DNA of 64,000 bases from Idiomarina sp. X4 (lineage in GTDB: Bacteria > Pseudomonadota > Gammaproteobacteria > Enterobacterales > Alteromonadaceae). A program made the position numbers and the translations under genes. The notes under the pieces are model-generated. The model searched no databases and was not told where the DNA came from. It worked only from the letters and a program-made list of their open reading frames with translations. Positions 52,534 to 61,358 of this stretch are shown in pieces. Each line of letters begins with the position of its first letter. Position 1 is the stretch's first letter. The DNA lies in assembly GCF_002808045.1 (NCBI RefSeq), contig NZ_CP025000.1, positions 2,108,001 through 2,172,000 on the forward strand, written 5' to 3'.

Positions 52534-52550
52534 TTTAATGCTCGCTTAAG
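52534..52550 (+). promoter_or_regulatory. PmrA-type box before cytochrome b561
   Basis: TTTAAT-GCTCG-CTTAAG matches YTTAAK-N5-YTTAAK. It sits 21 bases after the kinase stop and 44 before the b561 start. The TTAATA element of the other two boxes is replaced by TGTTTA at the same distance. Confidence 0.65.
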
Positions 52551-52593
52551 AATTCGTGTTTACTCTGGCGTGAAGAAACGTAAGGAGTAACGT

Positions 52594-53088
52594 ATGAACA
52601 GTAAATACACACCATTATCGCGCACACTTCATTGGCTCGGGGCGTTATCAATTTTTACCATACTGACACTTGGTTTTATGATGGTGTTTGCTGACTCCAG
52701 AGAGGTTAAACACTATTCCGAAGCCGCTCATATTGGTGTTGGTTTTTTTGTTTTCTTTATTGTTGCCTGGCGTATTGTTTTGCGCTTTTATCAAGGTTTT
52801 CCTGAGTCAACCACAACGGTAAAAGACAAACTCGTCAGATATCTTCATTATGCTTTATTACTAACTATGTTGGTCTTAATTGTAACAGGGCCTCTTTATC
52901 TGTTTACCGAAAATGATCCTTTATCGGTATTTGGATGGTTCAGCGTATCCGTGGACTTAAGTGGATTGCCATGGCTGCATGAGCCCTCAGAAGAAATACA
53001 TAAAGTATTAGGTACGTATGTATTACCAGTGCTGGTTACTTTACATATTGCCGGTGGTGTTTGGCACTTTTACAAAGAAAAGGACTAA
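52594..53088 (+). CDS. cytochrome b561 family protein
   Basis: 164 residues with four helices. Candidate heme-b His ligands lie in LHWLGA near 12, AHIGVGFF near 46, LHYALLLTM near 84 and LHIAGGVWHF near 150. Members such as YodB/CybB move electrons between quinol and periplasmic acceptors, or resist superoxide. AAGGAG precedes the ATG. The upstream PmrA box links it to the two-component system just upstream. Confidence 0.88.
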   Translation: MNSKYTPLSRTLHWLGALSIFTILTLGFMMVFADSREVKHYSEAAHIGVGFFVFFIVAWRIVLRFYQGFPESTTTVKDKLVRYLHYALLLTMLVLIVTGPLYLFTENDPLSVFGWFSVSVDLSGLPWLHEPSEEIHKVLGTYVLPVLVTLHIAGGVWHFYKEKD

Positions 53089-53135
53089 ATTGCGAGCTGG
53101 TGCAAATTAGCCCTCAGTCTAGAATAAGAGCTTGG

Positions 53136-54062
53136 TTACTTTAACGTTTGGATATTTTCGGCAGTTAACTCAATAATGCGTTGTCTCGCTTCTGGTGAAG
53201 TCCAGGCGTTATGTGGTGTAACAATCAAGTTCAGTGGTTCATTTAGTGCATCAAGTAACGGGTGGCCGTCTTTTGGCGGTTCTTGTGGCAGAACATCGGT
53301 TGCATAGCCGCCAATGTTTCCATTGCGAAGCGCATCTAAAACATCTTCCTCATTAGCTACGCCACCTCGGGCATTGTTAATGACTAAAGTGTGAGGCTGG
53401 CAATGTTTAATATTGTTGCGGTTAAGCAAACCTTTCGTGTCATCCGTTAGCGGGCAATGGAAAGAAATAACGTCCGCTTGAGGTAACAGTTCGTCAAAGC
53501 TTGGGCGTGAGTCGTCTGCTTTACCAGGGCGTGCACTAAAGGTGACACGCATTCCCAATGCTTCGGCCTGTTTCTTCACCGCCTGGCCAAGCTCGCCCGA
53601 ACCAACAATAACCAAGTGCTTGCCTTCTAACTGATAGGTAGGAGGATCAAGCAAGGTAAATAACGGTGATTTTTGCCAGTCGCCAGCAGCCATCCGTTGC
53701 TGCATGACAGGCATTTTAGTTGCCAATGACAGCATCATCATTAATGTATGCTGCACCACACTAGGTGTTCCGTAGGCTTCGACGTTTTTAACGGGAATAC
53801 CAAGCTTTTCAGCAGCTTTTAAGTCGATATTGTTCATCCCGGTAGCCAGCACACAAACCAGTTTCAGCCGCTTTGCCTGTTTTAAACTGTCTTCATTCAG
53901 AACCACTTTATTGGTAATAACAATGTCGGCATCCTGAATGCGCTCATCGACTTGCCCGGGCGACGTCAGCGAATAGCAATCGAGCTCGTTAACTTGATTT
54001 TCAATAGGAGATAAATCAACACCAGTTCCCAAACTGCTGTTATCTAATATGACTGCTTTCAT
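53136..54062 (-). CDS. D-2-hydroxyacid dehydrogenase
   Basis: 308 residues of the D-isomer 2-hydroxyacid dehydrogenase family. NAD fold VIVGSGELGQAV near 147; catalytic Arg of NNARGGVAN near 230, Glu of LPQEPP and His of VTPHNAWTS near 283. It resembles hydroxypyruvate/glycerate dehydrogenases. The substrate-binding N-terminal part contains LATGMNNIDL. The ATG at 54062 has AGGAG before it and is preferred over 54077. It is monocistronic. Confidence 0.87.
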   Translation of the reverse strand: MKAVILDNSSLGTGVDLSPIENQVNELDCYSLTSPGQVDERIQDADIVITNKVVLNEDSLKQAKRLKLVCVLATGMNNIDLKAAEKLGIPVKNVEAYGTPSVVQHTLMMMLSLATKMPVMQQRMAAGDWQKSPLFTLLDPPTYQLEGKHLVIVGSGELGQAVKKQAEALGMRVTFSARPGKADDSRPSFDELLPQADVISFHCPLTDDTKGLLNRNNIKHCQPHTLVINNARGGVANEEDVLDALRNGNIGGYATDVLPQEPPKDGHPLLDALNEPLNLIVTPHNAWTSPEARQRIIELTAENIQTLK

Positions 54063-54181
54063 AAAAACTCCTGCCACTAAAAACGTGTTTGTTGATTTAC
54101 GCCCAGTTTATCATTAAAAGCGGCAGCTTGAATAAAGATACAGATTTATAACAAGTTGATAAAAGGGTATTATTAGTCATT

Positions 54182-54200
54182 AACTGAACGCGATTCAGTT
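54182..54200. promoter_or_regulatory. inverted repeat before the lipoprotein gene
   Basis: AACTGAA-CGCGA-TTCAGTT: two perfect 7-base arms with a five-base spacer, 51 bases before the lipoprotein start and 120 before the dehydrogenase start. The length suits a dimeric repressor, but no regulator gene is adjacent. Confidence 0.4.
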
Positions 54201-54250
54201 TATTGCATTTGGTTATGGAACTTTTGTTAGTCATCTTATAAGGATAATTG

Positions 54251-54871
54251 ATGTTTAAATTTGGAAAGTTAATTGCGTTAGCCATCGCAAGCTTCTATTT
54301 ATCGGGCTGTGCGTCAATAATGACTGCTGAGCAGGCTGCGCCTGCTGTCAATACCCCTAATGAGCTGGAGTCGGTCTCAATCGCGGTCGTTGATAAGCGC
54401 GAGTATGTTCTAAGTGGTGATAAGTCTCCAAACTTTGAAGGCCTTTCCCGCTCCAACTTCGGTATTCCATACTCTCAGTACACGTATACTGGTCAACCTA
54501 TGTCTGAATACCTCACCGAGCGTTTAGTCGCTGGCTTTATGAAAAAAGGAGTCGATGCTGAAGCGTATCCTACTTCATATTCGATGAGCCTTAGCAGCAT
54601 TAAAAATGCACTGGCTAAAAAAGAACAACCATCCATTATTATTGCGTTGAATGAGTGGAAATACGATTACCATGCATTTTCTGACAACTCATGGTACGAC
54701 GTTGATGTTGTTGTTTTAGATAAAAACGGTGAAGAGAAAATTAAACGCAGCTTTAAAGGCGAAAACGATGTCGGTAGCGGACTCATTTCAAATGAAATGC
54801 AGACCATCTATAAACAGCGTTTTGAGTCTATATTTCTGGACGATGCTATTCAGAAGGCTTTAGTTCAATAA
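54251..54871 (+). CDS. lipoprotein, function unknown
   Basis: 206 residues with a signal peptide and lipobox LSGC near 19, so it is lipid-anchored. The rest (SVSIAVVDKREYVLSGDKSP, SMSLSSIKNALAKKEQPSII, YDYHAFSDNSWYDVDVVV) has a mixed alpha/beta appearance like the YajG/LpoB-type group. No known active site. The frame opens at TTG 54248, but the ATG at 54251 is preferred, with AAGGA upstream. Confidence 0.7.
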   Translation: MFKFGKLIALAIASFYLSGCASIMTAEQAAPAVNTPNELESVSIAVVDKREYVLSGDKSPNFEGLSRSNFGIPYSQYTYTGQPMSEYLTERLVAGFMKKGVDAEAYPTSYSMSLSSIKNALAKKEQPSIIIALNEWKYDYHAFSDNSWYDVDVVVLDKNGEEKIKRSFKGENDVGSGLISNEMQTIYKQRFESIFLDDAIQKALVQ

Positions 54872-54928
54872 GTTTTTCTGGCACTTATGGGGAAGAAACA
54901 TTAAGCTTTCTTCCTCAATTCAAACAAA

Positions 54929-55975
54929 TTGATATTGCTAAACGTGCTCTACTATAAAAACAACAAAGCACTTATTTCGCTGCTAAACACGATTAAAAGC
55001 AAAGTATCGCTAAGCCGCTCCAGGGAGGAGTTAGACGCGGTTATTTCCGAGCTGAAATCGTTTCCCGGTGGTTACCAATTTAAAACAAAAGTCTACTGGG
55101 CTATTTTTACCGGCTTATTATTAGCAACAACGGTATTCGGTTACTGGGACTGGTCACAACGTCAGTATTTTCAGCAAAGTACCTGGATTATTATTGCCAT
55201 TGGTGGTTTGTTAACGGTGCTTGCCGGTATTACCGCCTATTATCCGCATCATCTGATGTCGAAAGTGTCCCATGCTTTATTGCAGCGCGACGGTCTACTC
55301 GACAATAACCTAACGTCGGTAAGTTTTAACGGTAAGGCTACCGCTCACCGGTTTCAGCAACGCTTTAGCGAGTTTCACCGGGGCAATTACAGCCGTGAAA
55401 TTAAAGAACTGTTTAAAGGCAGTTACCAGGGCGAGGAATACTCGTTTGACTACCATTACTACCATTTTCACTACGTCGATGAGCGTATCGTTACCGAAAC
55501 TTACACAGACAGTAACGGCCGGGTTAGAACGCGTACTCGGCGCGAATACGATCATTATGATCGTTATGGTCTGATTTTGCCTTTTAGTTTACTGCGTAAT
55601 TTTGCGGTTATTGGCTTTAACCTTCCTGGGGCAGGTAAGGCAACTTATAAGCCTGCGTCTAACCGTTTTAATAAGGTATTTAAAGTTATAGCGGCGAGTG
55701 AAATTGAAGCGGCTAAAGCCATGAAACCAACGGTTGTTGTCGCGTTTGAAGAACTTAGCAATGTATTATCAAAAATAAACTTCGAGGTGAATGACGAGGC
55801 CGATTTATGCTTGTCCTTTGCCGACAAAGATCTTATTGCAACACCCAACAAAGTAAAAATTAGCGAATTTGACGCCTTTATTGAGGCGTTAGAAGGCGAA
55901 CAGGAATTTGAAAAACTAAGAGCGGCACTGAGTCATGTTTATTATGTAATGACTAAACTGGACAGTAATTTTTAG
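54929..55975 (+). CDS. DUF3137 membrane protein next to lemA
   Basis: 348 residues at most. Two helices (about 56-76 and 86-106) precede a large soluble domain with a tyrosine-rich stretch, YEYSFDYHYYHFHY-like, near 170-195. The family commonly accompanies LemA. No ATG lies near the 5' end: TTG at 54929 or 54935 or GTG at 54944 are possible, and none has a good ribosome-binding site. An in-frame TAA at 54902 limits the coding region. It lies ten bases before lemA, so both are one operon. Confidence 0.75.
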   Translation: MILLNVLYYKNNKALISLLNTIKSKVSLSRSREELDAVISELKSFPGGYQFKTKVYWAIFTGLLLATTVFGYWDWSQRQYFQQSTWIIIAIGGLLTVLAGITAYYPHHLMSKVSHALLQRDGLLDNNLTSVSFNGKATAHRFQQRFSEFHRGNYSREIKELFKGSYQGEEYSFDYHYYHFHYVDERIVTETYTDSNGRVRTRTRREYDHYDRYGLILPFSLLRNFAVIGFNLPGAGKATYKPASNRFNKVFKVIAASEIEAAKAMKPTVVVAFEELSNVLSKINFEVNDEADLCLSFADKDLIATPNKVKISEFDAFIEALEGEQEFEKLRAALSHVYYVMTKLDSNF

Positions 55976-55985
55976 GAGCAGACAA

Positions 55986-56555
55986 ATGACTGGAATATGG
56001 ATAGCGGTTGGTATCGCGGTAATTTTGGTGATAGCTATTATTGCCATTTATAACGCCATTATTAACAGGGCGAATGCCGTTGAACGGGCTTGGGCAAACG
56101 TTATTACGCAAGAGCGCCAGAAGAATAAAATCATTCCGCATTTAGAGGATGTGGTAAAAGATTACAAAGAGTTTGAACAGGGAACACTGACTAAAGTCAC
56201 CGAGCTTCGCAGTGCGCTACAGGGCTTAGATAGCGGGAAAGTTGATACCACAAAACTGGAACAGGCTGAAGCAAAAACGGGTGAGTTACTAAAGAGCTTA
56301 AATGTCACCGTTGAAAATTATCCTGAATTGAAAGCGTCAGAAACCTATCAGAAACTCATGCGCGAAATTACCGACCAACAGGAAAACATTGGGGCGGCGA
56401 TTCGTATTTTTAACCAGAACGTTGAAGACTTTAATAACGGTATTGAAGTTTTTCCGAACTCGCTGGTTAATGCCATGCTGAATCGTAAGGAAAAAATAAA
56501 AACTTTCTCTGACTCACAAGCCGAAGAAGGTTTTGAGTATAAGCCCAATATTTAG
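55986..56555 (+). CDS. lemA: LemA family protein
   Basis: 189 residues. One N-terminal helix (about 4-24) with the protein facing the cytoplasm or periplasm, followed by coiled-coil helices. Family blocks: NRANAVERAWANVITQERQK near 27, LEDVVKDYKEFE, ELKASETYQKLMREI near 115, ENIGAAIRIFNQNVEDFN near 135. Function is not settled; LemA is often linked to stress or to DUF3137-type membrane proteins. AGGAG stands before the ATG. Confidence 0.9.
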   Translation: MTGIWIAVGIAVILVIAIIAIYNAIINRANAVERAWANVITQERQKNKIIPHLEDVVKDYKEFEQGTLTKVTELRSALQGLDSGKVDTTKLEQAEAKTGELLKSLNVTVENYPELKASETYQKLMREITDQQENIGAAIRIFNQNVEDFNNGIEVFPNSLVNAMLNRKEKIKTFSDSQAEEGFEYKPNI

Positions 56556-56649
56556 TAGCACTGCGAGTAAAAGAACTGCAAATGGCGTTAGCGAATTTCT
56601 GAATTAATGCTAATTTTATGGTACTCAAAGCGTTAAAAAGGAAAACGGT

Positions 56650-57276
56650 ATGAAGAAGTTAGCGTTATTAACGATAATGACCTCGCTCGCTTTAGTGGGC
56701 TGTGAAAATATGAGTAATACCCAGAAGGGCGCAACCATTGGCGCTGTAACTGGTGCATTGCTTGGTAAAGGTACCGGCGACCACGATAAAAGCCGTTATA
56801 TCTGGGGGGCGGCAGTTGGCGCATTAGCGGGTGGTGCTATTGGTTCCTATATGGACAAGCAGGAAGAAGAGTTCAGAGAAGAACTGGCAGATAGTGGTGT
56901 TAAGGTAATACGTGAGGGCGATAACATTCGCCTGCAGCTGCCAAGTAATATTACATTTGCCACAGGCAGCGCGACTATCTCACAGAGTTTTGATCCTGTG
57001 TTAGATGACGTGGCCAGAGTGCTGAAAAAGTATGAGAAAACCACCATGCTTATTCAGGGACACACGGACAGTACAGGCACCGCTGAATACAATCAGCAAT
57101 TGTCGTTAAACCGAGCAAATGCTGTGCGTAACCATTTGGTGGGCAATGGCGTTGACACTCGTCGCGTGACAACCGAGGGATATGGTGAAAGTCAGCCAAT
57201 AGCAGACAATGACACAGAAAGCGGTCGTCAACTCAATCGCCGCGTTGAGCTGCGAATTGTCCCCAATACCAAATAA
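56650..57276 (+). CDS. OmpA-like lipoprotein (YiaD type)
   Basis: 208 residues. Lipobox VGC near 18, then a glycine-rich segment (AVTGALLGKGTGD and WGAAVGALAGGAIGSYMDKQ, the glycine-zipper motif), and an OmpA domain (about 95-208) with TFATGSATIS and IQGHTDSTGTAEYNQQLSL, plus RRVTTEGYGESQPI. It anchors the outer membrane to peptidoglycan. AAGG precedes the ATG. It converges on the DUF938 gene. Confidence 0.9.
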   Translation: MKKLALLTIMTSLALVGCENMSNTQKGATIGAVTGALLGKGTGDHDKSRYIWGAAVGALAGGAIGSYMDKQEEEFREELADSGVKVIREGDNIRLQLPSNITFATGSATISQSFDPVLDDVARVLKKYEKTTMLIQGHTDSTGTAEYNQQLSLNRANAVRNHLVGNGVDTRRVTTEGYGESQPIADNDTESGRQLNRRVELRIVPNTK

Positions 57277-57305
57277 GTTTCAGCAGTAACGTTTAACGCT
57301 GAAAC
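57277..57305. terminator. stem-loop between converging genes
   Basis: GTTTCAGC (57277-57284) and GCTGAAAC (57298-57305) form a perfect 8-bp stem with a 13-base loop. It covers the gap after the OmpA-like gene and the last codons of DUF938. Confidence 0.5.
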
Positions 57306-57880
57306 TCCAGAATTTGATTATTTGCCGGCATAGCATGGGTGCTCTTCAATCTAAACCCCTGTTGTCCGGCAAGCTCTGCAATCCATTGTTTATCACGTAT
57401 TCCCATTTGGCTGTCACGCGCTTTTAATGATTCATTAAATGAGCGGTTACTCTCACTGGTAAACTGACCGTTGTCGTTGAATGGTCCATAAATGCATAAA
57501 AGCTTTACCGACTTAAGGCTATTTCCCAAATGCTCAAACAGTGCTTTCACTCCTTCTTTAGGCATAATGTGGCAGGTATTGGCGGTAAATAAAGCATCGA
57601 ACTGACCATCAGGGGCTGACTGAAACACATCAAACTCAAACGGCAAAGGCTGGTTTGGTACCCCTTCTTTTAAAATTCGGGCTTTTATGCCCGATAAATA
57701 GGCTGGCTGGTCACTTGCCTGCCATTTTAAATGAGGGAGTTGTCTAGCGAAGTAAACAGCATGTTGTCCGGTGCCACTGCCCACCTCCAAAACATGTGAA
57801 GCTTTAGCAAAAGCGACTTTCAGAACATCAAGTATTGGCTTTTTATTGTTTTCACAAGCTTGTGAGAAAGGCAATTCCAT
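57293..57880 (-). CDS. DUF938 class I SAM-dependent methyltransferase-like protein
   Basis: 195 residues. The DUF938 start MELPFSQACENNKKPILDVL is followed by the SAM-binding motif I VLEVGSGTGQHAVYFARQLP near 30 and TANTCHIMPKEG near 100. IYGPFNDNGQFTSESNRSF near 130 is family specific. The substrate is unknown. The frame is open to 57925, but the ATG at 57880 matches the conserved N-terminus. Confidence 0.85.
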   Translation of the reverse strand: MELPFSQACENNKKPILDVLKVAFAKASHVLEVGSGTGQHAVYFARQLPHLKWQASDQPAYLSGIKARILKEGVPNQPLPFEFDVFQSAPDGQFDALFTANTCHIMPKEGVKALFEHLGNSLKSVKLLCIYGPFNDNGQFTSESNRSFNESLKARDSQMGIRDKQWIAELAGQQGFRLKSTHAMPANNQILEFQR

Positions 57881-57941
57881 AAAATGTGACCCAGTTGTCG
57901 TCGTTAGTAACCGATACTCTAACAAAAAAGCGGGCTGTGTT

Positions 57942-59492
57942 TTACATCCAGGATTTCTTCAATGACTCAACCTGATGTAGCGTTTCGTCAATTAATGTAT
58001 CACCGGAGATTTCTTTAATAAAAGGAATGGATTGGCCGCCACAGGCGAGCACAAAGCCGACAGTGCACAACTTGAAACGCCGCATAAACCAGCTTTGGTA
58101 AAATGAGGTTTGTTGAACTTTGTGAATGGGGAAGCAGCGATAATTAACGCCAATAAGACCTTTACGAATGTATATAAACTGATCGTCGCTTGCATAACCC
58201 CAGCGCTTCCAACGCAGCACAATAAGAGGAATAAGGAGTAAAAACAGGCTGCCGAAGCCAAGTGAAATTTCGTAGTAACCAAGGTAGCTAGCGGCAATGG
58301 CAGGTACAATCACCAACCAAAAGGCGATTAATAGATTACGAACCATAAGGCGCTTGCTTATCGGGTGAAAATTAATAGTGCCCATTTGATGTTTTGGCCA
58401 AGCGTCTGCGGCCAGTTCCTCTGCTTCTTTCAGAGTAACGGAAGGCACCATGATTTTTCCGCCCGCTGTAGAAGCGCTGTAACGTTCAATACTGGCATTG
58501 AGTTGCTCGAACTTCAGGTTCACACGCTGTAGCAGACGGTCAAGCCAGTTTTGTTGATACACGATCATCTGTAGTCGACGCAGTCGCATTGCCACTTCAT
58601 GGCGAGTAAATAGACCGTTTCTACGAATGTAGCGGTCGCCGGATCGAGTCAGGCGAAAATCGTAAAAGGTAATAACCGAACCAACGACAGAAATTAGCGC
58701 TAGTAGCGCAATAATAATGAAGGTGGCCGAGGCTATAACCAGGATGTATTGCCACATAGCGTATTGAGTGGAGGACATGAGGGCTTCCAGATCGACACCG
58801 AAGCTTTCTATTCCTTCAATGACTTGTTCCGAAATCGAATTGAAAAAGGGCGCTAACGCACCTAAGACAATCCAAATACGGTTGCTTGCTAAACCGTGAA
58901 TAATGAGATCTCTTACTGAACGAGTATTAAGAACAGCTTCTCGCTCTTCCTGCTGCTTTGATTCTGGCTGACTTTTAGTGTTGGTTTTGTGATCTTTAAA
59001 CAGCAGTATTTCTTGTTTAAGCGCCTCGGCGACGGGTTTGGGAAGGGCGATGATTTTTGCTTCCGCCTTACTCGAACCAGCAGTGTCGAGCAGCATGCAG
59101 ACGTGATCAGTAAAACGGTAATAAATAGGCTGCTCAAAGCGAATGTTTTGAATGCGCTCAAAGGGTAAATCTATGTGCTTCTTTTGAAAAACCCCTGAGT
59201 GAATTTGTGCTCGCTGCCCGGTAATTCGGTATTGGTAAAAGTAAAATTTAACCAACGCACTAACAGCAATAAACACCAAAACCCCGGTGACACCAACAAT
59301 AATAGAAATAATATTGTCTGCCAGCTTCTGGTATCCAATGACGAATGCCGGAATTAAATAAACGAAGTTACTGGCGGTATTTTTAATAAACTGAATAGCA
59401 AAATAAATAATCGCGACGGGTGACAGTTTTAGCCATTTATCGCGATACTTTTCTGTCGAATTGTTAATACCGATTATTTGCTCGTTATTCAT
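57942..59492 (-). CDS. PH-domain membrane protein, YdbT-like
   Basis: 516 residues. About six helices in pairs alternate with three bacterial PH (bPH2) domains: near 65-150 (RITGQRAQIHSGVFQKKHID), near 270-350 (RSGDRYIRRNGLFTRHEVAM) and near 430-515 (YASDDQFIYIRKGLIGVNY). It is the large partner of the YdbS/YdbT pair in Bacillus, which lowers susceptibility to some antimicrobials; function in Gram-negatives is unknown. The ATG at 59492 overlaps the upstream gene's stop (ATGAATAA), so the frame opening at 59594 is too long. Confidence 0.8.
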   Translation of the reverse strand: MNNEQIIGINNSTEKYRDKWLKLSPVAIIYFAIQFIKNTASNFVYLIPAFVIGYQKLADNIISIIVGVTGVLVFIAVSALVKFYFYQYRITGQRAQIHSGVFQKKHIDLPFERIQNIRFEQPIYYRFTDHVCMLLDTAGSSKAEAKIIALPKPVAEALKQEILLFKDHKTNTKSQPESKQQEEREAVLNTRSVRDLIIHGLASNRIWIVLGALAPFFNSISEQVIEGIESFGVDLEALMSSTQYAMWQYILVIASATFIIIALLALISVVGSVITFYDFRLTRSGDRYIRRNGLFTRHEVAMRLRRLQMIVYQQNWLDRLLQRVNLKFEQLNASIERYSASTAGGKIMVPSVTLKEAEELAADAWPKHQMGTINFHPISKRLMVRNLLIAFWLVIVPAIAASYLGYYEISLGFGSLFLLLIPLIVLRWKRWGYASDDQFIYIRKGLIGVNYRCFPIHKVQQTSFYQSWFMRRFKLCTVGFVLACGGQSIPFIKEISGDTLIDETLHQVESLKKSWM

Positions 59493-60027
59493 TGGCCGCA
59501 ATATCACCATGCTCAAGTATATACTGACGTAGTTCGCGGGCTTTTTCTTCGGGTAAGCCCGGAATAGCGAACGTATGCATAGCGCCGCCGGCACTGAATA
59601 CCTCTAAAGAGGCAAGCCCAAAGTGACGATCGATTGGCCCATGTTTTAATTCAACGTGCTGTATTCGCAAGATGGGTTGACTGATAATTGACTTAAAAAT
59701 AACGCCGCTTTTGTAACTTAAGTCATGCTCTCGCAACGCATAGCCTTTTATTTTGTCGCCAATAACGCCGTAAACGGATAGCAATAGCCCTAATGAGGCA
59801 ATAGCAATGAGTAAGCCGGGAATTGCTTTTTGCATAGGGCTGGGCAGTTCAAACCAAGGCTGCCAGTAAACAACAACCAAGGCGACTAAAATCACAAGCC
59901 AAAGCAGTAAGCGACAAAGTAAGTTAACTTTAACGTAGGCAGGGCTTAACGGTAAAAATTGTTGTTCACGAGCTTTAGGAAGGCTGCTGCTTTCGATTGT
60001 CTCGTTTGAAAATGAACTGGTAGACAT
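59485..60027 (-). CDS. PH-domain membrane protein, YdbS-like
   Basis: 180 residues. Two helices (about 36-53 and 66-84) precede a bPH2 domain (YALREHDLSYKSGVIFKSII, then LRIQHVELKHGPIDRHFGLA near 120). It is the small partner of the YdbT-like protein encoded behind it, with an eight-base overlap. Together they form a membrane complex of unknown role. Confidence 0.8.
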   Translation of the reverse strand: MSTSSFSNETIESSSLPKAREQQFLPLSPAYVKVNLLCRLLLWLVILVALVVVYWQPWFELPSPMQKAIPGLLIAIASLGLLLSVYGVIGDKIKGYALREHDLSYKSGVIFKSIISQPILRIQHVELKHGPIDRHFGLASLEVFSAGGAMHTFAIPGLPEEKARELRQYILEHGDIAANE

Positions 60028-60112
60028 GACAGGCTGCTTGTTATTGTTGTTGGAGCCTAAGTTAGCAAGCTTTTAAGTCTCCTTCTAGTGCCTGAAATGC
60101 TTTGATACAAAT

Positions 60113-60142
60113 AAAAAGAGCGGCTAATTTGCCGCTCTTTTT
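60113..60142. terminator. bidirectional terminator after the BON lipoprotein gene
   Basis: AAAAAGAGCGGC (60113-60124) and GCCGCTCTTTTT (60131-60142) form a 12-bp stem with a six-base loop. Read on the minus strand it ends the BON lipoprotein gene. Confidence 0.9.
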
Positions 60143-60159
60143 AACACTAAGTGATTTCG

Positions 60160-60660
60160 TTATTTCTTCACTTGAAGGTCGTTTTCAATGTCTTTCACGC
60201 CCTCGACGGTAGAAGCTAAGTTTTCAGCGGTATCAATATCAGCGTCGCTTTCAACAAAACCTGACAGCTGAACAATACCGTTGTTGGTTTCAACGCTAAT
60301 ATTCATGCTGTTGAGGTTGTCGTCTTCAAAAATAACGGCCTTAACGCGTGTGGTGATGATAGAGTCATCGATGTAGTCACCCGCTTGATCTGCTTTTTCT
60401 TCAGCGTAGTCGCCAGCTTCCTGAGCTTCCTCTTTGGTTTTATTCCAGGCATCTTCAGACGTTTCTTTGGTTTCATTCCAAGCGTCTTCTGACTTTTCCT
60501 GAGCGTCGTCCATGGTTTCCTTTGCTTTTTGCTCAGCTTGCTCCATTTTACTCTCAACTTCAGACTCTGCTTTGTTTGCTTCTTGTTCACTACAACCAGA
60601 CAGTGCTAGAAGCGACAATGGAATTAAACTTGCGAATAAAGCTGCTTTTACGTTTTTCAT
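60160..60660 (-). CDS. BON-domain lipoprotein with a charged repeat region
   Basis: 166 residues. Signal peptide with lipobox LSGC near 22, then a long acidic/basic helical region (about 25-95) with near-repeats of SEDAWNETKET and SEDAWNKTKEE. The BON domain (98-166) has ITTRVKAVIFEDDNLNSMNI and VQLSGFVES. It is related to OsmY and YraP types of envelope-stress proteins. The ATG at 60660 follows GGAGG at six bases; the GTG before it is not needed. Confidence 0.85.
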   Translation of the reverse strand: MKNVKAALFASLIPLSLLALSGCSEQEANKAESEVESKMEQAEQKAKETMDDAQEKSEDAWNETKETSEDAWNKTKEEAQEAGDYAEEKADQAGDYIDDSIITTRVKAVIFEDDNLNSMNISVETNNGIVQLSGFVESDADIDTAENLASTVEGVKDIENDLQVKK

Positions 60661-60784
60661 CACTAACCTCCAGTGTTAACTAAAATACTAACGCTATTAA
60701 ATATAGGACAATAATTTACGTTTATGGTGCTCTTTACAGATGTTTTTCAAAATACCCACAAAAATTAAAGTGATATTCAATAAG

Positions 60785-60798
60785 TTGATTTAGCTCAA
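60785..60798 (+). promoter_or_regulatory. weak FNR-like site before the DUF3149 gene
   Basis: TTGATTTAGCTCAA differs from TTGAT-N4-ATCAA at one position. A -10-like CATAAA at 60819-60824 would put its centre near -40. Confidence 0.3.
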
Positions 60799-60853
60799 TA
60801 ACGGGTTTGCTGCGTTCTCATAAACTGATGAAAACAAAATAGGAGTATCCGTT

Positions 60854-60994
60854 ATGAGTTTATGGCGAGAGTTTTTTAGTGACCCTGTTATCTTTATTTC
60901 TTTTAGTGGGCTGGCTATTGTTATTGGTATGTGTTTTTTCTACGCCATATTTTTTTACATAAAAATGGTGAAGGCGGAGAAAAAGCGCAAATAA
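60854..60994 (+). CDS. DUF3149 small membrane protein
   Basis: 46 residues: MSLWREFFSDPVIFISF, one helix (about 12-36), then a basic tail (KMVKAEKKRK). This matches the short DUF3149 family of unknown function. An AGGAG stands nine bases before the ATG. Its TAA at 60992 is 29 bases before the next gene. Confidence 0.75.
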   Translation: MSLWREFFSDPVIFISFSGLAIVIGMCFFYAIFFYIKMVKAEKKRK

Positions 60995-61023
60995 CCGTAC
61001 CTATAACCGCATAAAGGAGAGTA

Positions 61024-61344
61024 ATGAAATATATTTTTCAGGTGCGTATAAAAGACGGACACACAGCAGAAGACTATGCAGAGGCTTGGGTTAAAGCCAG
61101 TGAAATTATTCAGCGTGCTCCGGGCGCACGAGGCACCGAGCTCCACCGTAAAATTGGCGATGATAAAACACTGATTGCTATTGCATCCTGGGACTCGAAG
61201 GCGCAGCGGGATGCAATGGAAAACCAACACAACCCAGACGTCGCTGAGATTATTCGCGGCGCTGCGCCGTTTTGTGAGATTACGCCCTTAGGGGAGTTCG
61301 AAGATCCCGAGTGGGTTGTCTTACCGTCTGGAAAAACGACCTAA
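61024..61344 (+). CDS. antibiotic-biosynthesis monooxygenase (ABM) domain protein
   Basis: 106 residues in a ferredoxin-like dimeric fold: YIFQVRIKDGHTAEDYAEAW, then APGARGTELHRKIGDDKTLI and IASWDSKAQRDAMEN near 65. The ABM fold includes quinol and heme-degrading monooxygenases. No heme-ligand His or catalytic residues can be assigned by eye. AGGAG stands before the ATG, and the gene may be co-transcribed with DUF3149. Confidence 0.8.
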   Translation: MKYIFQVRIKDGHTAEDYAEAWVKASEIIQRAPGARGTELHRKIGDDKTLIAIASWDSKAQRDAMENQHNPDVAEIIRGAAPFCEITPLGEFEDPEWVVLPSGKTT

Positions 61345-61358
61345 AAGTGCTACATATT

